DNA of 64,000 nucleotides, taken from Paratinospora sagittata (lineage: Eukaryota > Streptophyta > Magnoliopsida > Ranunculales > Menispermaceae). Below the pieces are notes generated by a model. That model did not search any database and was not told where the DNA came from. It was given only the letters and a program-made list of their open reading frames with translations. The DNA lies in NCBI GenBank assembly GCA_035771175.1, contig CM069596.1:11861001-11925000 (forward strand). Direction: 5' to 3'. This document shows positions 35,025 through 45,834 of the stretch, piece by piece (position 1 is the first letter of the stretch; each line of letters starts with the position of its first letter). Made by a program: the position numbers and the translations under genes.

Positions 35025-37969
35025 TGTGACGCCCCGAAAATTATTTCATCTAGCCCATAACCCAATTGCATTTTGCCCAAACTCTATGTGTTGCCTTGAT
35101 ATGTTTGGTGTTTGTTTGATGGTTGTTTAATGTTTGTATAGTTGATGCTTGATAATGTATATAAATATGTGTATCATAAATTGTATATGGGTCATGTTAA
35201 ATAAAAGTATAATGCATATGTTATTATTTATGCATGGGCTCATTAAACCATGAATTGATATGGGTTAGGATTGATTGAATAAAAGGATAAATGAGAATGA
35301 AAATTTGGTGTATTAAATGGATTGAACATTTAAAATGCATGGAAGCATGAGATTGGTTAAATTACACGTGGTTGGTATGGGTAGTATGAGACCAACACAT
35401 GTGAAGATTGGTGCATGAAAGTGGACAAGTGTCTCATGCCCACTTCTAGAATCCAAGAATGTGCTAGGAAATGAGGTGAGTGGAGGAGGGAATCAAGGAA
35501 GTGCTAGAAAGAGGTGAGTGGAGAGAAAGGAAAGAAGAAGAGAAAGAAAAGAAGAGAAAGGAAAGAAGAAGAGAAAGAAGGAGAGAGTTGCAGGAGGAAG
35601 ATCCCTGCGACATTTTCATCAAAGAGTTGGATCTTTCGAATATATGGTCAGATTGACTTCAAAATTTTTCAGCAAGTTCGTAGCTTATGGTTATTCATTC
35701 AGGACGGTGGAGATCTTGATCAGAGGTTTCTTCTAAGAGATCTAACCTCTCAAACAAAGCTGGTCGGAAAGTCTGGATTTCTCGCGCCGTTTCGCTCAAA
35801 CTTCTAGCTCTCCTTAATCTACCGTTGGATGGATATAAACTTTGGGTATATAGTGTACAACTGATAGTTATACATTCTTAACGGTGAAGATCTTTATTTA
35901 AGTTTCCTTCTGAGAGATATAACCTCTCAAACAAAGCTGGTCGGAGATTCTGGATTTCTCGTGGCGTTTCGCTCAAACTTGTAGATCTCCTAAATATACC
36001 GTTGGATGGATATCAAATTTGGGTATGTGTTTTATAACTGAATTTATATATTATGAACGGTAGAGATGTTTATACGTTTAGTATTTTGTGTGATATAGTC
36101 ATCTGAGTTTGAGTATTTGCAGCAGGAAAGGAGAAATTGTCTGATTAGAGACTTGTTCATCAAAGATACATATATTTTCGGTCCACCGTTGGATTTGGCT
36201 GATATTTGGACAGAAGGTTTGTCTCTTCACATACTTCAATATGTACGGTTGATTTTGTGATTACATATTTCTGTTGGTATATTGATACATCTGAACAGAA
36301 TAGTAAATGAAGAATTGGTAGGGTTGCTTGTATTAGACCTAAATTTAGAATATGAACTTAGACCTTTCCAAATAGCTTGCATGTCAACTATGTTGACCTA
36401 GTTGCCATTGTTGATGAACCCATGATGCAAAATTAGTGATATACATGGCTGAACATGGTGACCTAGTGTAAATCGGCAATATGGCCTAAGTATGAAAAAT
36501 TTCATATTTTAAGGCTTTTGATGCTTTTGGCCTAGAATCATTGAATTGATGCAACTTATGTTAAATTAAGCATGATTAGGGTTGATTATGCTACTGATTT
36601 GGTGGTTGTGACCATATCATGAGTTAGACCTACTTGTGATCAAATGACCCAATTTGGGCATGTTTATGCCTAAGGAATTGAAAATCAGTATTTTTGATTA
36701 ATAGAATGGTTTATGTATGAAAACTATGCATTAGAGGCCTAAGTCATGTGATTTGAGTTGAATGATAGGATTAGATGGGATTTAGGCCTATTGTCTATAT
36801 GTGGGCTGATTTAGGGTTGATGTGTAATGTCTATGTGATTAAGCATAGAAATTGATGTATGGTAGGATATTGATGAATGTTTCAGGATCTTGATTTGGGT
36901 TGATTCGGTTTGGTGATCGTGTATGGTTAAGTACTCTCGCGAGGCTTGGTTGTGAGTAGACTTCATTTATGATTATATCTTTTATGTCATCATATCACTT
37001 ATATATATTGTATGTTGAAAGCATGAATGTGTTCTAATGTTTTGAATGATGCATTGATCTGAGAAAACCTTATGACTTTGGTTGGGCCCATCTATCTGGC
37101 TAATAGGGGGACTTAACCTTGTCATAGGAGGGTTTTAAAAAGGAAATGATTGGGGTCAACGGTACGGTGAAATAGACGTGCACTAGTAGCCCCAAATAAA
37201 CATGATTGGGATCAACGGTACGGTGAAATAGACGTGCACTAGTAACCCAATGCATGTGGAATGTGGATCCAAATTGATAAGCTTTTACTTGCATCGAACT
37301 TATTATAAATGCTTGATATCTATATGTTATGAGCTTTTAATCATGCTACACATTGACATGCATACATGATATTTATTGATGAGTATTGATAGCATATTTG
37401 AATTCTATTCACTGGGCACCGTTGGCTCACCCTCATTTTTCTCTTTCAGGTCATTCTGTCCCGAATAAGGGCAAAGGAGTAGTTATATCTTGAGGGCCTT
37501 GCCTGCGAGAGAATCCAAAGCCTCGATGTGAGTTGAGAGACATTTTGATTGAACTGTGTTTTAAATTATGAAGTATTATATTTTGGATTATGTAATTATA
37601 ATACTTACCACATTGTAGTATGGGTGAGTTGAGACTTGTGGGATAGATCATGTGGGCATATGACGATTTTTATTTGTACCCACAATTTTGGACTTTATGT
37701 GTATGTCAATTTTAATGGACTGTAGGGATTATGATTTTATTTATGGTTTATTTTTATGGATTATCTCTTGTCTTTGATGATTAATACGGTGGGTAGTTTT
37801 GTTTAGTACCTTTTGATATTATGTCGTTGTTTGAGATAAGGCTCGTAGGGTCTCAACCACCTCACGGGAGTTGAGGAGTGGTCGGAGATGCCTACGTCGG
37901 GCGTCCCACCCCGGCATTCCGCATGCCATTCCCTGCGGGGTTGGTGGTCCGGGGTGCGGGGCCACCACA
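35025..37969 (+). repeat. F3 solo LTR, 2945 bp, inside F2b
   Basis: Starts TGTGACGCCCCG, ends GGGGCCACCACA, flanked by CAAAC on both sides (35020-35024, 37970-37974). It splits the F2b protease between GSGTDV and VTSPF-type codons. No primer site or polypurine tract, so it is a solo LTR. It holds two diverged direct copies of a ~230-bp segment (about 35640-35850 and 35870-36030, sharing AACCTCTCAAACAAAGCTGG and ACCGTTGGATGGATAT) and a 57-bp tandem duplication (37145-37255, GGTACGGTGAAATAGACGTG). The 97-residue plus frame at 35514 is Lys/Glu low complexity. Confidence 0.85.
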
Positions 37970-37974
37970 CAAAC

Positions 37975-39454
37975 ATTGATGTGACATGGAGTGTGATGTT
38001 TGTGGGTTCAGGATGCAAGCCTAAATGTCTTACCAATGCTGATGATATAAAAGAATGCGTAGCACCTGAAACAAACAAAACATGCACCATTGTATTGAAC
38101 AAAGGAAAGGTACCTTCGACTACATTATTGCCTGAGAGGGGTTGTTGAGCGATGGCATATGCTCTGCCCTGATTCCGTTGACCCTGGTTCTGCTGGCTCT
38201 GCCTGGGTTGGGCATTAGCAGCAGGTGGTGCTTGTTGGACCGGAATAGCAGGAACAGGTTGCTGAAGGTGCGGACAGGCATTTCTTACGTGGCCCTGCTG
38301 GCCGCAGTTGAAACAAGTAGGCCTGTATTGCTGATTGTGTTGCTAGCCATGCTGATTGTTCTACTGGGCTTTCTGATTGTGGTGTAGACCACCACCTCTG
38401 CCATTGCCGTTTCGACGTCCACCCCTTCCATAACGTCCTCCGCGGCCATGATTACGAAAACCCTGATGGTTAGGGTTAGAAGGTTCAGCCGCAGGTGTTG
38501 TGGCCTCATTCTTCGAAACAGGGGCTGGGAGGGCGGGGTTTTGATTGTAGTAGGGCTTCTTCTTGTTGCCCTGCTGTGACCCTTGTTGGGAAAACGTTGC
38601 AGGCCGTTTTCCCTTATTCATTCTCTGTTCCTGTAAGATCTTCTCTTGTTCAAAGCTCATGGCCTTGTCAACAACCTCCTTGTAAATCTTGAGATCCAAG
38701 ATCGACAAGGCTTGTCGAATGTCATGACGAAAGCCATTACAAAATTTCTCAGTCTTATCTCGCTCCATTGAGATGGTGGAGAGAGAGTAGACTGATAATT
38801 CTTTAAAATTTCCAGCATATTCTCTAACAGTCATGGTGCCCTGGTATAACCTAGCGAATTCCTGGCGCTTCTGCTTCGTCACCGCGCTAGGAAAATACTC
38901 ATTAAGAAACATTGAATCAAACTGTTGCCAAGTCATATTTGCTATGTGGACCCTTGGGTCTTCTTTCACTGTCATCCACCATGTGTTTGCCCCACCAACA
39001 AGTTGGTAGGTCGCTAGTGGAATTTTTCGAGTCTCATCGACTCCCATTGCATCAAGAGCCTTCTTTGACTCATCCAGCCATTTTTGTACCTCATCAGCAT
39101 CAATGGTGCCATCGAAAGTAAGAGGTTTCAGCCGCTTGTATTTAGTAATCTGATCGGTTTGAGCTTCCGACCCAAATTTTACAGGTGCTTGAACCGTGGC
39201 AACCTGACTGGTCGCGGTCTCACGAACGCCGTTTGAACAGTGGCTTTGATTGCTTCAATAAATCCGGCGAAAAAGGTTTCCATGCTCAAAGGCATAGTAA
39301 AGGGTGAAGGTGGGGGTGGTATTGCCTGCCTAGATGGAGTGGCAGTGTCGGGTGTGGCCTGTGCTGTTGTCGGAGGCAGCGGTTCCTGAATCTCAGGAGG
39401 TGCCTCAACTGCTGGACGAACAGTACGTGGCCTTCCTCTCTTCCTTGTTTGCAT
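37975..39454 (-). pseudogene. F2b gag - zinc knuckle - protease start, broken
   Basis: ATG at 39454 (MQTRKRGRPR). A frame change near 39220 precedes the capsid part (39047-38361). The knuckle (CFNCGQQGHVRNAC) is near 38300. The protease begins near 38102 but reads FVSGATHSF where the other copies read FDSGATHSF: the catalytic Asp is Val. Here CAA-CAG is intact at the place where F2a and F2d have TAG. Confidence 0.85.
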
Positions 39455-40239
39455 TTTCTCACTGGCAAGGAGAAAATAAAACCAAGATTAAGAAACTGTA
39501 GTCAAGTATAATGTTATAGTATGCTCAGCAACAATTTTGAGAGTACTGCAATATTAAAATCACCTATTTTTTTTTAAGTATAGTGTAAGGTTTTTGTTGA
39601 GGAATCAAAGAATCTTATATAACTCGTATGTTTGGCAGGGTGTAAAAAAAACAAGGTTAGAATGTTTATATAATAAGTACAAAACTTTGCAAGTATTTCA
39701 AATGATTTGGTTTTGGTCTTTGTGAACATACTTATATATTTCATTAAAAATCCATACGAGTCATAAGAATTTTAAGATTTGTCTCGGTAAATATCCTGAT
39801 CTAACGTTCTATCGCAATCTTATGTATTCAAACTCTTACTCTTAGTCTTTTCGATTATTATCCAAGTTCATGTGTCCCATACCACATGACTTTGGTAATA
39901 AGGGTGTTAACCAAGTTAAGTTGTATGAACACGGTCTCTAAAAGCGTTGGCTGAATAGAAGTTCACTAATAGTATCGTCCAAATTTACTCGTCCCATACC
40001 GTGTAAACTTAGTGATAATATTAGTAATGCAACTTTCTCCGAATGTTTCTTTTCACACAAGGTCATGGGTTTTCTTACTTCCACATTTTATTTAGTATCC
40101 TCCAATTTTGTTTTGTCCCATACCATTCCAAAGTTAGTGATACAAAAGAAAGAATGGTTGTAAGTCGGCCCACCAAAGATAGTCTTTAAACAAAACATTT
40201 CATTCATGTATATAAAAGAAAAGTTTACAATGCCAGTAA
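39455..40239 (-). other. F2b pre-gag leader with three stem-loops
   Basis: GGTATGGGAC loops on the minus strand at 39874-39884, 39991-40001 and 40115-40125 (spacing 117 and 124). The first has long arms, CCAAAGTCATGTG with CACATGAACTTGG. The 3' splice site before gag (TTGCCAG) has AG at 39463-39462. Confidence 0.65.
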
Positions 40240-41565
40240 TCAATTTTGATTTCCCTGCCTACTTCCACTCCTTCTAGATCTCCTGCTAGGTACAGAACGA
40301 CTACTAACAGAAGGTTGAGAGTTTGCTCGCTCTGCTTCAGAGTTTTGCATATGTGTTAATATATAATTTTGAGTCGCTCTCATTTCCGCCATATTGGATT
40401 CCATTTTATTTAACCTTTGAAAAAAGTTAGTCGATTGGTCCATTGGTGGTTGATGGCTCAATTGTCCCATAGGTGGAGGGTAGGCCATAGGCATTGGGGG
40501 AAAGTATTGGTTGTATGTGTGATTCATAGGTGAAAGGTAATTGTTTTGATTATACGGGGATCCCCTAACTAGAATCCCTTGTATATCTAGATTTGTATGA
40601 GGTGAAAACTTTTGAAATAGTGGGCTCATTGGGATGTTCTGCCCTCCAAAATTTGGTGCTTTTTCGACGGGAATCTTGCGTCGACTTTTTCGAAGGCAAC
40701 GTCCATGCTTGTCCCTCATTCTCTTGGCATTTCCTATCGTTGTGCCGAATACTTCCTCGTCAGTTACTCCTCCCCTTGGAACATATATCTTGAAGATAGA
40801 AGATGTTGTAACTGGCTCAACGATTTGTGTCGAAGTCCCATCAAAAGTGTCGATGTTTACTTCGCATAGCATCCTCATGATCAAGACTTCGTAACCGAGG
40901 AATTCCTTTCTCAAAGGGTTTTGAATCACCCTCAACATTTGTTGGATGATGATGTGAGGTAGGGAGACCTTTATTCCCTTCTCTATGCAATATAGCACAA
41001 GGAGTTGGGCCCTTGACATAGTGCCATTAGGCCTCCTTTCTGGCAAGATGTTGCCGAACACGATCTTTCCAAGGCCAGCAAGAGATGGTTTAAGATAATT
41101 GTTTGGGAGGTTGGTGAACGTCGATTGAGTGTATGGCTCATTGGTGAGGGAATTGAATAATTGTTCATTAGACTCCGCAATCTTTGTAATTGTCTGCGGT
41201 TCATGTGGATCAATAATTCTTTCCTCAATCGGAATCTTCATAAGTCTAGCGATGATTTCGACGTTGATAGGAATTTTTATCCCCATAACTGTTGTCTCCA
41301 ATACAGGGTTGATTCCTTCTTCTGGAATTTCCACGTAATTCATGGCTTCGTAGAAGGATCTCACCAAGTTGTAAGAGAAGTGGCCCTCAACCGTTGTTAT
41401 GTTCAACCAACCCACAGTTGCGAGTTTGTCGTGAAGGATTGGGTGGAGGCAGAGATCTCTGTTGTCGATGCTCCTCATGGTCATAACCTCCCTTTTAAAC
41501 AATTTCTTGAGTCTAGTGAGAATTGGTTCCCTGCTAGTGGAAGTTGCTCCTTCACTTGAGGCCAT
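40240..41565 (-). CDS. F2b accessory ORF (aORF), intact, 441 residues
   Basis: Start chosen at 41565 (MASSEGATSTSRE), seven bases after a conserved 3' splice site; the frame is open to 41619 upstream. An N-terminal helical region (NLVRSFYEAMNYV; KIPIEERIIDPHEP; LLVLYCIEKGIKVSLPHIII, about residues 55-230) resembles the 'putative plant transposon protein' family (Transposase_32, from memory). Then come a basic patch (KRMRDKHGRCLRKSRRK, about 285-305), a Pro/Tyr/Met-rich stretch (NQYFPPMPMAYPPP), a short coiled-coil-like segment (LNKMESNMAEMRATQN) and an Arg/Ser tail. It is the only aORF here without a stop, although gag-pol of the same element is dead. It lacks a ~75-residue linker found in F2d. 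It could act in RNA binding or nuclear steps; function unknown. Confidence 0.7.
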   Translation of the reverse strand: MASSEGATSTSREPILTRLKKLFKREVMTMRSIDNRDLCLHPILHDKLATVGWLNITTVEGHFSYNLVRSFYEAMNYVEIPEEGINPVLETTVMGIKIPINVEIIARLMKIPIEERIIDPHEPQTITKIAESNEQLFNSLTNEPYTQSTFTNLPNNYLKPSLAGLGKIVFGNILPERRPNGTMSRAQLLVLYCIEKGIKVSLPHIIIQQMLRVIQNPLRKEFLGYEVLIMRMLCEVNIDTFDGTSTQIVEPVTTSSIFKIYVPRGGVTDEEVFGTTIGNAKRMRDKHGRCLRKSRRKIPVEKAPNFGGQNIPMSPLFQKFSPHTNLDIQGILVRGSPYNQNNYLSPMNHTYNQYFPPMPMAYPPPMGQLSHQPPMDQSTNFFQRLNKMESNMAEMRATQNYILTHMQNSEAERANSQPSVSSRSVPSRRSRRSGSRQGNQN

Positions 41566-42097
41566 TCTTTGCTGAAAGGAAAATAAATTTGTGAAAGATA
41601 CAAAATATATTCCTAACATTTTTAAGATTTATGCCTTGTCAGTTGGATAATAATTTATATTTTTCTCTTTATGTTTATGCCATCATGTAATTAAAATTCT
41701 TCATTAGCAATATGATATATATATATATATGTAATCATAACTGTATATATAGTTTTCACAAATCAACTATATATATATTTGAAATTTAAACTATATCTAA
41801 ATCATATACAGTTTTCTTAGATATATATTTAATACAAATCGTAACTATATATATAATTCATATATATATATAGTTCTAGAGATATATATATCTAATAAAA
41901 TTTTTCATTCATAATTTTTTTCATTATCAACATAGTATATATATATCTCCTATATGCATAGATATATATATATATTTGATCATAACAATATATATAGTTT
42001 TCATTAATTACAACTATATATATATTTCTAAACTATATAAAACTATATAGTTTTCTTAGATATATATTTAATACAAATCTTAACTATATATAATTCA

Positions 42098-42129
<32 letters not shown>

Positions 42130-42192
42130 GTTCTAAAGATATATATATCTAATAACATTTTTCAATTTTTTTTTTATTTTTATTTTTTAATA

Positions 42193-42249
<57 letters not shown>

Positions 42250-42731
42250 ATATACACTAAGGTATATAACTATTCATATAGTTTTTAAATAAATCATGAC
42301 TATATGTATATTTAAATCAAACTATATAAAAATCATATAGCTTTCTAGATATATATTTAATATAAATCTCAACTATATATAACTGACATATATATATATA
42401 TATATATATATATAGTTCTAGAGATATATATATCTAATAAAATTTTTCATCCAAATTTTTCATCAATAATAACAAGGTATATATATATCTCCTATATGCA
42501 TAGATATATAGATATATATTTAATCATTAATATATATAGTTTTCATAAATCACAAATATATATATATATTCAAATCAAACTATATAGAAATCATATAGTT
42601 TTCTAGATATATATTTAATATAAATCTCAATTATATACAAATCATATATATATATAGTTCTAGAGATATATATATCTAGTAAAATTTTTCTTCTCCTAAT
42701 TTGGTGAACTTGGGCGGACCGTGGACCGTAC
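41566..42731 (-). other. F2b AT-rich leader with four tandem repeats
   Basis: A block around AGTTCTAGAGATATATATAT recurs at about 41872, 42128, 42415 and 42656 (period about 240-290 bp), separated by long (TA)n tracts. F2a and F2d have about two such blocks. It ends toward aORF with the 3' splice site TTTATTTTCCTTTCAG (near 41574-41589, minus). Confidence 0.7.
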
Positions 42732-42743
42732 GCTCTGATACCA
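42732..42743 (-). other. F2b primer-binding site
   Basis: TGGTATCAGAGC on the minus strand, five bases from the LTR end, matching the initiator tRNA-Met type. Confidence 0.9.
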
Positions 42744-42748
42744 TTAAA

Positions 42749-43761
42749 TGTCACACCCCGCCCGGACGCTCCTAAACAGGCCGTACACTCTCGGACGGGG
42801 CGCGCATTTGGAACAATAACAATGGTAACAACAGAGTGCGCAACGGATATATATGTCACACAGTACAAATCTGATTTCATTTAATTCAGAATATAATTTG
42901 TACATAAAATGGTCAAGGGAACATACTCCCCAAAATCCCCAATGAATCATACAAAGGGTACAAAATGTGTGCCCCATAACCTGGACCCAGTCCACCATAA
43001 TTTCCTGTGAAAGATTGGATAATAATGGTGTGAGCTTAACGCGCTTAGTGGGTAAATAGTTCGTGAGTATAACAATTAATAAAGTATACTTCAATATCAA
43101 ATATCTTAAATACACATGTGAGCATCATAATCAATCAATATGTATGTATTCATGACACCGTCTCGAAATGGTTTGATGAACGTACATCGCCTGAGTTCAC
43201 GTATAGGTGTCCTTCCCCGGGCGTAGCCAGGTTCTCACTATACTTCCCTCCTCAGGAACGATACTTTGGATTCACGTACTGATGTCCCTCCCCGGGTTCT
43301 CATGTCGTCCCTCTCCAGAGAAATGTAATGAATAGCGAGCAATGCTCCTAACTTCTTTTTCAGATCTGGCGTTTTCCTCCGGACAGAACTTCGTCGTACT
43401 GCACTGAGAGTCTCGGACAGAGAGTCTCAAAAACTCAGTATGAGTGAAAAGAGGAGGAAAAATCACAATTTGGAGTGAATTTGGTGTGAAAAATGAAGAG
43501 GGGAGGGTTGGTTTAGATAGAGTTTTTCGGCGCCTGGAAGTCCAGGCGGGCTGCCTGGACTTCCTGGCATGTGCCTGAACTTCCATGCATGTGCCATGTG
43601 CCTTGTGCCATGTGCCTGGACTTCCAGGCATGTGCACATGTGCCTGGACTTCCAAGCATGTGTCATGTGCCATGTGCCTGGACTTCTAGGCACGTGCTTT
43701 ATCGTAAAAAAAATTGTTTTTTTTTATTTAATTCTTTTTTTGTGAAATACATGGTATTACA
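42749..43761 (-). repeat. F2b 5' LTR with ~525-bp deletion
   Basis: Ends as in the 3' LTR, but sequence matching 30425-30945 is missing (junction near 43352, AACT shared at both deletion ends), removing the start of the leader and the candidate 5' splice sites. The TATA region reads TTTAGATAG. The U3 repeat is expanded to several CCTGGACTTCCAGGCATGTG-type units (43531-43695). Confidence 0.85.
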
Positions 43762-44006
43762 TTCTCTTTTTGGTATTCTTCTTTATCAAAGTCACAGATC
43801 TGTGTACTATCTGGGTGTATAAGTACTTGAGGTGTTTAATTCCTCTAAGGTATTTGTTAATTGATAGTGGATTGTTTTTGCCCATGATTTCTTTCCTGAT
43901 TTTAGGGTTTTTCCATGTATATTTTTGAGTTGTGGGGGCTGATCTCTATTGTTCTTTTCTTTATTGAATCTGTGATATTGGAGGGTTTTGGGTATTTTTT
44001 ACAACA
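43762..44006 (+). repeat. Copia LTR, second part
   Basis: Starts with the right copy of TTCTC and ends TTTTTTACAACA before the primer site at 44010. Confidence 0.8.
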
Positions 44007-44074
44007 AATTGGTATCAGAGCTACGGTTCGAGTTGCACTTCAATTGATTCGTTAAGTTGTGAAGAGATTTAGAT

Positions 44075-44381
44075 ATGTCAAATTATTCATCCAACTTGAA
44101 GTTTGATGTGGAAAAGTTTGATGGAAAAATTAAATTTGGCTTGTGGCAATTGCAAGTCAAAGATTTATTAATTCAATCCAGGCTGCGTAAAGCTTTGATA
44201 AGTAAAGGTAAAGAAAGTGATGAGGATTGGCAAGAGCTGGATATGAGAACTACTAATACGATACAACTTTGTCTTGCAAAGAATGTCCTTGGGAATATAA
44301 AAGATAATTTTATAGCAAGAGATCTTTGGAAGAAGTTAGAAAGCTTGTATATGACAAAGAGTCTCTCAAAGCGGTTGTATC
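44075..44381 (+). pseudogene. Copia gag (UBN2-like), N-terminal fragment
   Basis: MSNYSSNLKFDVEKFDG start, then LWQLQVKDLL, DWQELDMRTTNTIQLCLA and DLWKKLESLYMTKSL: the usual beginning of a Ty1/copia Gag (UBN2/Retrotran_gag_2 style). The frame is open for 102 codons until F2c starts at 44382, so it was intact when interrupted. Confidence 0.85.
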
Positions 44382-45600
44382 TGTCACACCCCGCCCGGAC
44401 GCGCCTAAACCGGCGGTACACTCTCGGACGGGGCGCGCATTTGGAACAATCATAATGGTAATAACAGAGTGCGCAGCGGAAATACGGTACACACAGTACA
44501 AATCTGATTTCATATAATTCAGAATACTTTTGTACATAAAATGGTCAAGGGAACATACTCCCAAAATCCCTAATGATTCATACAAAGGGTACAAAATGTG
44601 GGCCCCATAACCTGCACCCAGTCCACCCTAATTTCCTGTGAAAGATTTGATAATATTGGAGTGAGCTTAACGCGCTCAGTGGGTAAATAGTGCATGAGTA
44701 TAACAATTAATAAAGCATACTTCAATATCAAATATCTTAAATACACATGTGAGCATCATAATCAATCAATATGAATGTATGCATGACACCGTCACGTATT
44801 AATGGTTTGATGAACGTACATCGCCTGAATTCACGTACAGGAACGATGTTCTGTCATGCGCCTGAACGTTTAGAATGCCAATGCATGAACTAGTCCAGTC
44901 TACTAGTCTGGTCTTTTCTTGAAATTTAGAATGACTTTGGCAACGTCTGGTGATCCTTATCAGGGTCGGTATCACGACATGCAAAGTTAGGACATTCAGG
45001 TCATAAACATTATTGACATAATGCAGTGTAAATGAATAGTAAACATAATAATAATTGAATGTAAACTTTAATAAAAGTTATGAAACACGCAAACCTATGT
45101 TTCGTTCCCCACTTTCAGATAAAAACTTCTTTCTGATCTAGCGCTTTCCTCCGAACAGAACTTCGTCGCACCGTACCGAGAGTCTCGATCAGAGAGTCTC
45201 AAAAACTAAAAACTTAGAATGAGTGGAAAGAGAAGGAAAATCTTAAGGAGAGTGATTTTGGTGTGAGAAATGAGAATGAGGAGGGTTCCTTATATAGAGA
45301 TTTTTGGCGCCTGAACGTTCTGGCATTCGCCTGAACGTTCTGGCATTGCGCCTGAACGTTCTGGCATTGCGCTGAACGTTCTGGCATTCGCCTGAACGTT
45401 CTGGCATTCGCCTGAACGTTCTGGCATTCGCCTGAACGTTCTGGCATTGCGCCTGAACGTTCTGTCATGCGCCTGAACGTTCTGGCATTGCGCCTGAACG
45501 TTCTGGCATTGCGCCTGAACGTTCTGCCATTGCGCCTGAACGTTCGGGCGTTGCCCAAATAGTAATTTTTTTTTTTTTTTGTGAAATATAGAGTATTACA
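44382..45600 (-). repeat. F2c 3' LTR
   Basis: TGTAATACTC (45600) to GGGTGTGACA (44382) on the minus strand. TATA at 45290-45297. Part of U5 is deleted at 44854-44880 and replaced by one stray U3 repeat unit. Confidence 0.88.
45290..45550 (-). promoter_or_regulatory. F2c U3: twelve heat-shock-element-like units plus TATA
   Basis: Twelve copies of the GAACGTTC unit on a 19-21 bp period, the longest array in the window, ending next to the TATA box. Nearly all keep the palindrome. Confidence 0.65.
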
Positions 45601-45611
45601 ATCTACCCCCC

Positions 45612-45740
45612 TTAAAGGGATTTCGCCCTCGAAATCAAGTCAAGTATTGATGAGGGGTATTGCTTGCGAAGTAGCCGCAGGTTGCTAAGGAGCCACTGCG
45701 TGTGTGCATCACTATAGCCATTGATATGATTTTCAGACAT
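45612..45740 (-). CDS. F2c 3' ORF, 42 residues
   Basis: Same length and frame as 23180-23308: MSENHINGY start, DAHTQW, ISRAKSL end, stop beside the polypurine tract. ATG directly follows CTACGCAG. Function unknown. Confidence 0.45.
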   Translation of the reverse strand: MSENHINGYSDAHTQWLLSNLRLLRKQYPSSILDLISRAKSL

Positions 45741-45834
45741 CTGCGTAGTTATTCAAGTGAAACAATGTATGAAGATAGGTGTAAACAATGTTTCATCCTG
45801 GTATTTATAAGTGAAAATAATACAATGTATCACA

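Larger units (their letters stand above)
29809..43761 (-). mobile_element. F2b: full-length gypsy element, minus strand
   Basis: LTRs 42749-43761 (5') and 29809-31238 (3'); perfect TTCTC duplication at 29804-29808 and 43762-43766. Internal order on the minus strand: primer site, long AT-rich leader, aORF, hairpin leader, gag-pol, 3' ORF. A solo LTR (35025-37969) interrupts its protease. The U3 repeat differs from the other F2 copies, so it is a separate subfamily. Confidence 0.92.
29456..44381 (+). mobile_element. Ty1/copia element, 5' part, split by F2b and cut by F2c
   Basis: LTR from TGTTGGATTTTGG (29456) to TTTTACAACA (44006), interrupted by F2b at 29809-43761; without F2b and one target copy it is about 593 bp. 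The primer site TGGTATCAGAGC (44010-44021), gag ATG 44075 and 306 nt of gag follow, then F2c begins at 44382. The rest of the copia element does not reappear in the window. Confidence 0.85.

Noticed and set aside
35514..35807. 97-residue Lys/Glu-rich protein in the F3 LTR
   Set aside because: GA-rich leader sequence; second half is part of a noncoding direct repeat.
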